NCBI RefSeq assembly: GCF_022539665.2
Contig: NC_081338.1
Coordinates: 3,471,679-3,535,678 of the forward strand
Length of the DNA stretch: 64,000 nucleotides
DNA from: Daphnia carinata
Taxonomy: Eukaryota > Arthropoda > Branchiopoda > Diplostraca > Daphniidae
Direction of reading: 5' to 3'
Position 1 is the stretch's first letter, and each line of letters starts with the position of its first letter. The position numbers and the translations under genes were made by a program. The notes under the pieces are model-generated. The model was not told the DNA's origin. It was given only the letters and a program-made list of their open reading frames with translations, and searched no databases. Shown one piece after another: positions 61,291 through 64,000 of this stretch.

Positions 61291-61638
61291 TGTTAACTCT
61301 TGGCTTATTCGCCACATAGGAGCACGTCAATTTTTATTCACGATGAAGTATGAATTAGCATTAAAATGCCGGTCCAGAAATAAGCGTGAAACTCTTTGCA
61401 GTTCGTTCGTTCGTGAATCACCAGGTGGTACGAGCGTACCGAAGCGAATGTATCTGAACGAAAAAGGAAAGCTTGGACTGTTGCGATAAGAATTTTCATT
61501 CAAGATAAAATTGAGACTGCTCGTTTCTATACACACGAAATACAGTTTTATGGTACACACGTTATATACGCTTATTTTGGGCCGTCCAAGTGTGACATCA
61601 TTCTTGACGATTTCGCGTTATCACGCAAAACGTTTATC

Positions 61639-63200
61639 TCAAATGAAAAATCCTGTCATTTTGTCAACCATCCGTTTGACGGCCAGAATCTGGTTTCCAT
61701 TACGAGTATCGTAAAGGTAGTTGTTGTATCTGAAATAAACACGAATAAAAGATTGTAAGGATAAACAAAAGACAGATGTACGTGATGCAATAACTCACCC
61801 CCACCAATCCCAACATCCTTGCGGATTGGACAGCGGCGTCTTGATGGCTTGCGGGAATAGAACAATAATATCATTTAATTCGGCCACTTCCAGGTATCCA
61901 CCGTGAAGAGCATAGACGTTGCCTATTTCTTCCCTAAACATAATAAACGATCAATTTCAATTTCTTTCCTCATGTGTGTTCATTAGGTTCTTATACCTGC
62001 CCTGCTGACATCCGTGGAAAGCAACGTGCAATTTACATTGGGCGCCGTTTGCGCAGCGCGTCGGCACGTAAACGTAACCGATCGTATCCATACTGGACGC
62101 TGATGGCGCTGAGATTTCAAAAAACTCCGATTGATCAAACTCGATCAAATTGGACAAAATAGCCTCGTTTCCTGAATAAGTATTCATTTAATCATGAGTC
62201 TTCTTTATTAGCGTCTGTCTCTGTAAATTTACCTGAGGGTCTGGTTAGTCCACCGTAAAGGTAGTTGCTCATTTCGTATGCGCCGTTATAGCCACAGTTG
62301 TTGATGTAACTGGCACTGTTGAGCTGATCGCAAGCCCCGCCATAGTTATCCGTTGGCTATAAGACAATGTGTTAGGCTACTGAATGTCGAACGAATTAAT
62401 TCAACTGACGTGCATTTACCATGCAATGCTGGGCAGCGATGTCCGTCTTCTTGTAAACCTGCGAGTTGTATCGATTGTAGAAAGTTTCCACATTATTCGC
62501 GGAGCCTTGAATTCAACCAATCGTATTAGGATGTTTATTTTACATGTAAGAGCAACAACAGAATAAAACTTACCTGGATTTACGACGGAATCTTCTGTAC
62601 CGTGGAATATGAAAACACGATCGTTGACCAATCCATTAACAGAGTCGATGTTGGCGTATAAATCGTAGGTGGACACGCGGGCGTACAGATTGGCCATGAC
62701 AACCAGGTTCGGGTAGAGCATGCAGTTGAGCGATTCAGCCACCAAACCGAGAGCACATCCGTAAGGTACTTTTGTATGCAAATGAACACGTAAATTTCAC
62801 ATTCGAAATGAAATGATTAATTAGCTTTACCTCCCGCGAAAATGCCGACACCGTTGATACTCGACGAGTGGACCACATGAAATTGGGTGGCCATGACAGC
62901 TCCCGAACTGATTCCCGATGTCGTGATCGATCCCGATTGAATATTATAAGTACCTAAAAATCAATATTTCATTACCCAAATAAATTTACAAAAGCATTTC
63001 TTTTGCGAGGAAGAAAAACTCGTATGTTTCTTTCTTCTCTTTTCCCATTTTCAGATACAAATAGAAAATTGAATTCAAATGATACCTAAGGGGCTGGCAG
63101 TCAAGGACGGCGGAGCAGCCAAAATAGCTGGGAGCAGGGCCATCACAAGACTCATCAGTCTTGCAGCAGCCGTCAAAGACAAAACGTGGCGTCGCGACAT
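61639..63200 (-). CDS. PHB-depolymerase-like secreted esterase, 347 aa
   Basis: An alpha/beta-hydrolase of the polyhydroxybutyrate-depolymerase family, expected to cleave esters of hydroxyalkanoates or related substrates outside the cell. Eight exons: 63086-63200, 62831-62953, 62574-62768, 62420-62505, 62233-62356, 61997-62171, 61799-61933 and 61639-61729. A signal peptide ([17 protein letters not shown]) is followed by the lipase box GISSG with nucleophile S54, Asp139 in [11 protein letters not shown], and the characteristic [20 protein letters not shown] region carrying the likely catalytic histidine near 263-267, then [10 protein letters not shown]. All triad candidates are present and the frame is intact, so it is probably active. 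The family is best known from bacteria and fungi; the intron-rich structure shows this is a resident animal gene. Confidence 0.9.
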
Positions 63201-64000
63201 TTTTTTCCCCCTCGTGAGTGTGTGTGTGAGTCTCTTTTGTGCACGGAGGGGGTAGTGTACCTTAGTGTTGCGCCAAGCCCTCTTCAATCAACGTCCGCTC
63301 AAAAAGACTTTTATTTTTCTTTTTATTTTCTATACAAGACTTGAATTACATATGCCTGTCTTATTTATATGCAGATCGTTCTTGAACATTCCAACGCATT
63401 TTATTCGTTTATCTCTCTCACCTCTCCGGTATAATCAGATGTGCTAGTGAAAATGATAAGTCATCCAACAAATACACAAACATTGGATGCATATAAAAAA
63501 AAAAAAAAGGCGGGGTTGTTGTTTTCCTTTTTCTTCGGTCAAAACGTAAATATAATAGCTCGCGTTCGCGGTCAACGGGTGTGGTACAAAATCCCGCTTC
63601 TCAGTTGAACAAACGTACTGTGACGCACAACGAAAATACCCGAGCCCGATTGTGCCCTTGTTTTTTTTTTTTTTTTTTTTTTGTATTCATCGTGCAAAAG
63701 GGTCCGGCTATATTTGACAATCTAATCCAGCTTCTTATCAACAAGCTTTACTGATAGCCCTTTTGGATAGTTTGGCGAAGGGCTGGTAGGAGGCTGCACG
63801 GTAACGCCCCTTTGGTGCTCTCGTTTTTTTTATTTATTAAACAAGATATGTATAAAGGAAAACATTCTTTTCCCCTTTGATGTAGTTTACCCTTGGGTTT
63901 TCTTTGCTATCATTTCACATTTGTGTCATGACGTCTACTCACGATCGCTTGCACGATTGTCGTTTCAACAGCAGCCGAATATTGTCGTTCAAACGTGCAC
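63201..64000. other. Upstream flank of the esterase gene, no gene recognised
   Basis: Contains a short GT-rich stretch near 63,215-63,235 and a run of 22 T at 63661-63682. No coding exon seen. Confidence 0.55.

Noticed and set aside
1-64000. CRISPR arrays, operons, ribosome binding sites, endogenous viral genes
   Set aside because: No direct-repeat/spacer arrays, and the gene structure is eukaryotic throughout. No reverse transcriptase, capsid or envelope-like frames were seen.

Overview
The window is a stretch of an arthropod nuclear genome, most likely a branchiopod crustacean such as Daphnia. Supporting signs are GT-AG introns that are mostly about 55-80 bp, TATA boxes (some followed by arthropod-type initiators), two tandem visual-type opsins whose cytoplasmic loops resemble the arthropsin group, nine-exon cytochrome P450s of the CYP2-clan type, an intron-bearing polyhydroxybutyrate-depolymerase-like esterase, and several small secreted repetitive proteins. 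Species assignment is inference. The exon models below were built by hand from splice signals; all the main ones keep phase and close on a stop codon.

Layout. 1-7.04 kb: no gene that I can support, rich in homopolymers. 7.04-17.75 kb: a near-perfect 10.7 kb inverted repeat (arms about 5.35 kb, centre near 12,390) carrying one tRNA-Pro(UGG) gene per arm, mirrored CTCF-like motifs, mirrored GC-rich hairpin blocks and tRNA-like sequences in the middle. A third, more diverged direct copy of the outer arm follows at 17.77-18.68 kb. 20.26-23.74 kb: two convergent genes for secreted proteins built from one exon-encoded module that I do not recognise. 24.9-28.5 kb and 33.75-37.6 kb: two paralogous opsins on the minus strand with the same intron positions and phases, separated by AT-rich hairpin repeats and remnants of a diverged, possibly membrane, protein. 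39.7-41.35 kb: a six-exon orphan gene (390 aa). 42.7-49.6 kb and 59.4-60.2 kb: five short secreted proteins (acidic exon, Tyr-x-Ala-Pro repeats, Pro-Tyr-Trp-Leu-Arg C-termini in three of them) sharing an upstream box. 50.2-58.5 kb: cytochrome P450, GMC oxidoreductase, cytochrome P450, all minus strand. 61.6-63.2 kb: PHB-depolymerase-like secreted esterase. A tRNA-derived SINE lies at 61.0-61.3 kb.

How the genes relate. The recurring theme is local duplication: the tRNA palindrome plus its third copy, the tail-to-tail modular pair, the opsin pair, the P450 pair around an oxidoreductase, and the YxAP family. The five YxAP genes look co-regulated, because each carries a TnACTTTCSCT-type box about 45-75 bp upstream of its TATA box. 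The P450-GMC-P450 block could act on a shared lipophilic substrate, but nothing in the sequence identifies it.
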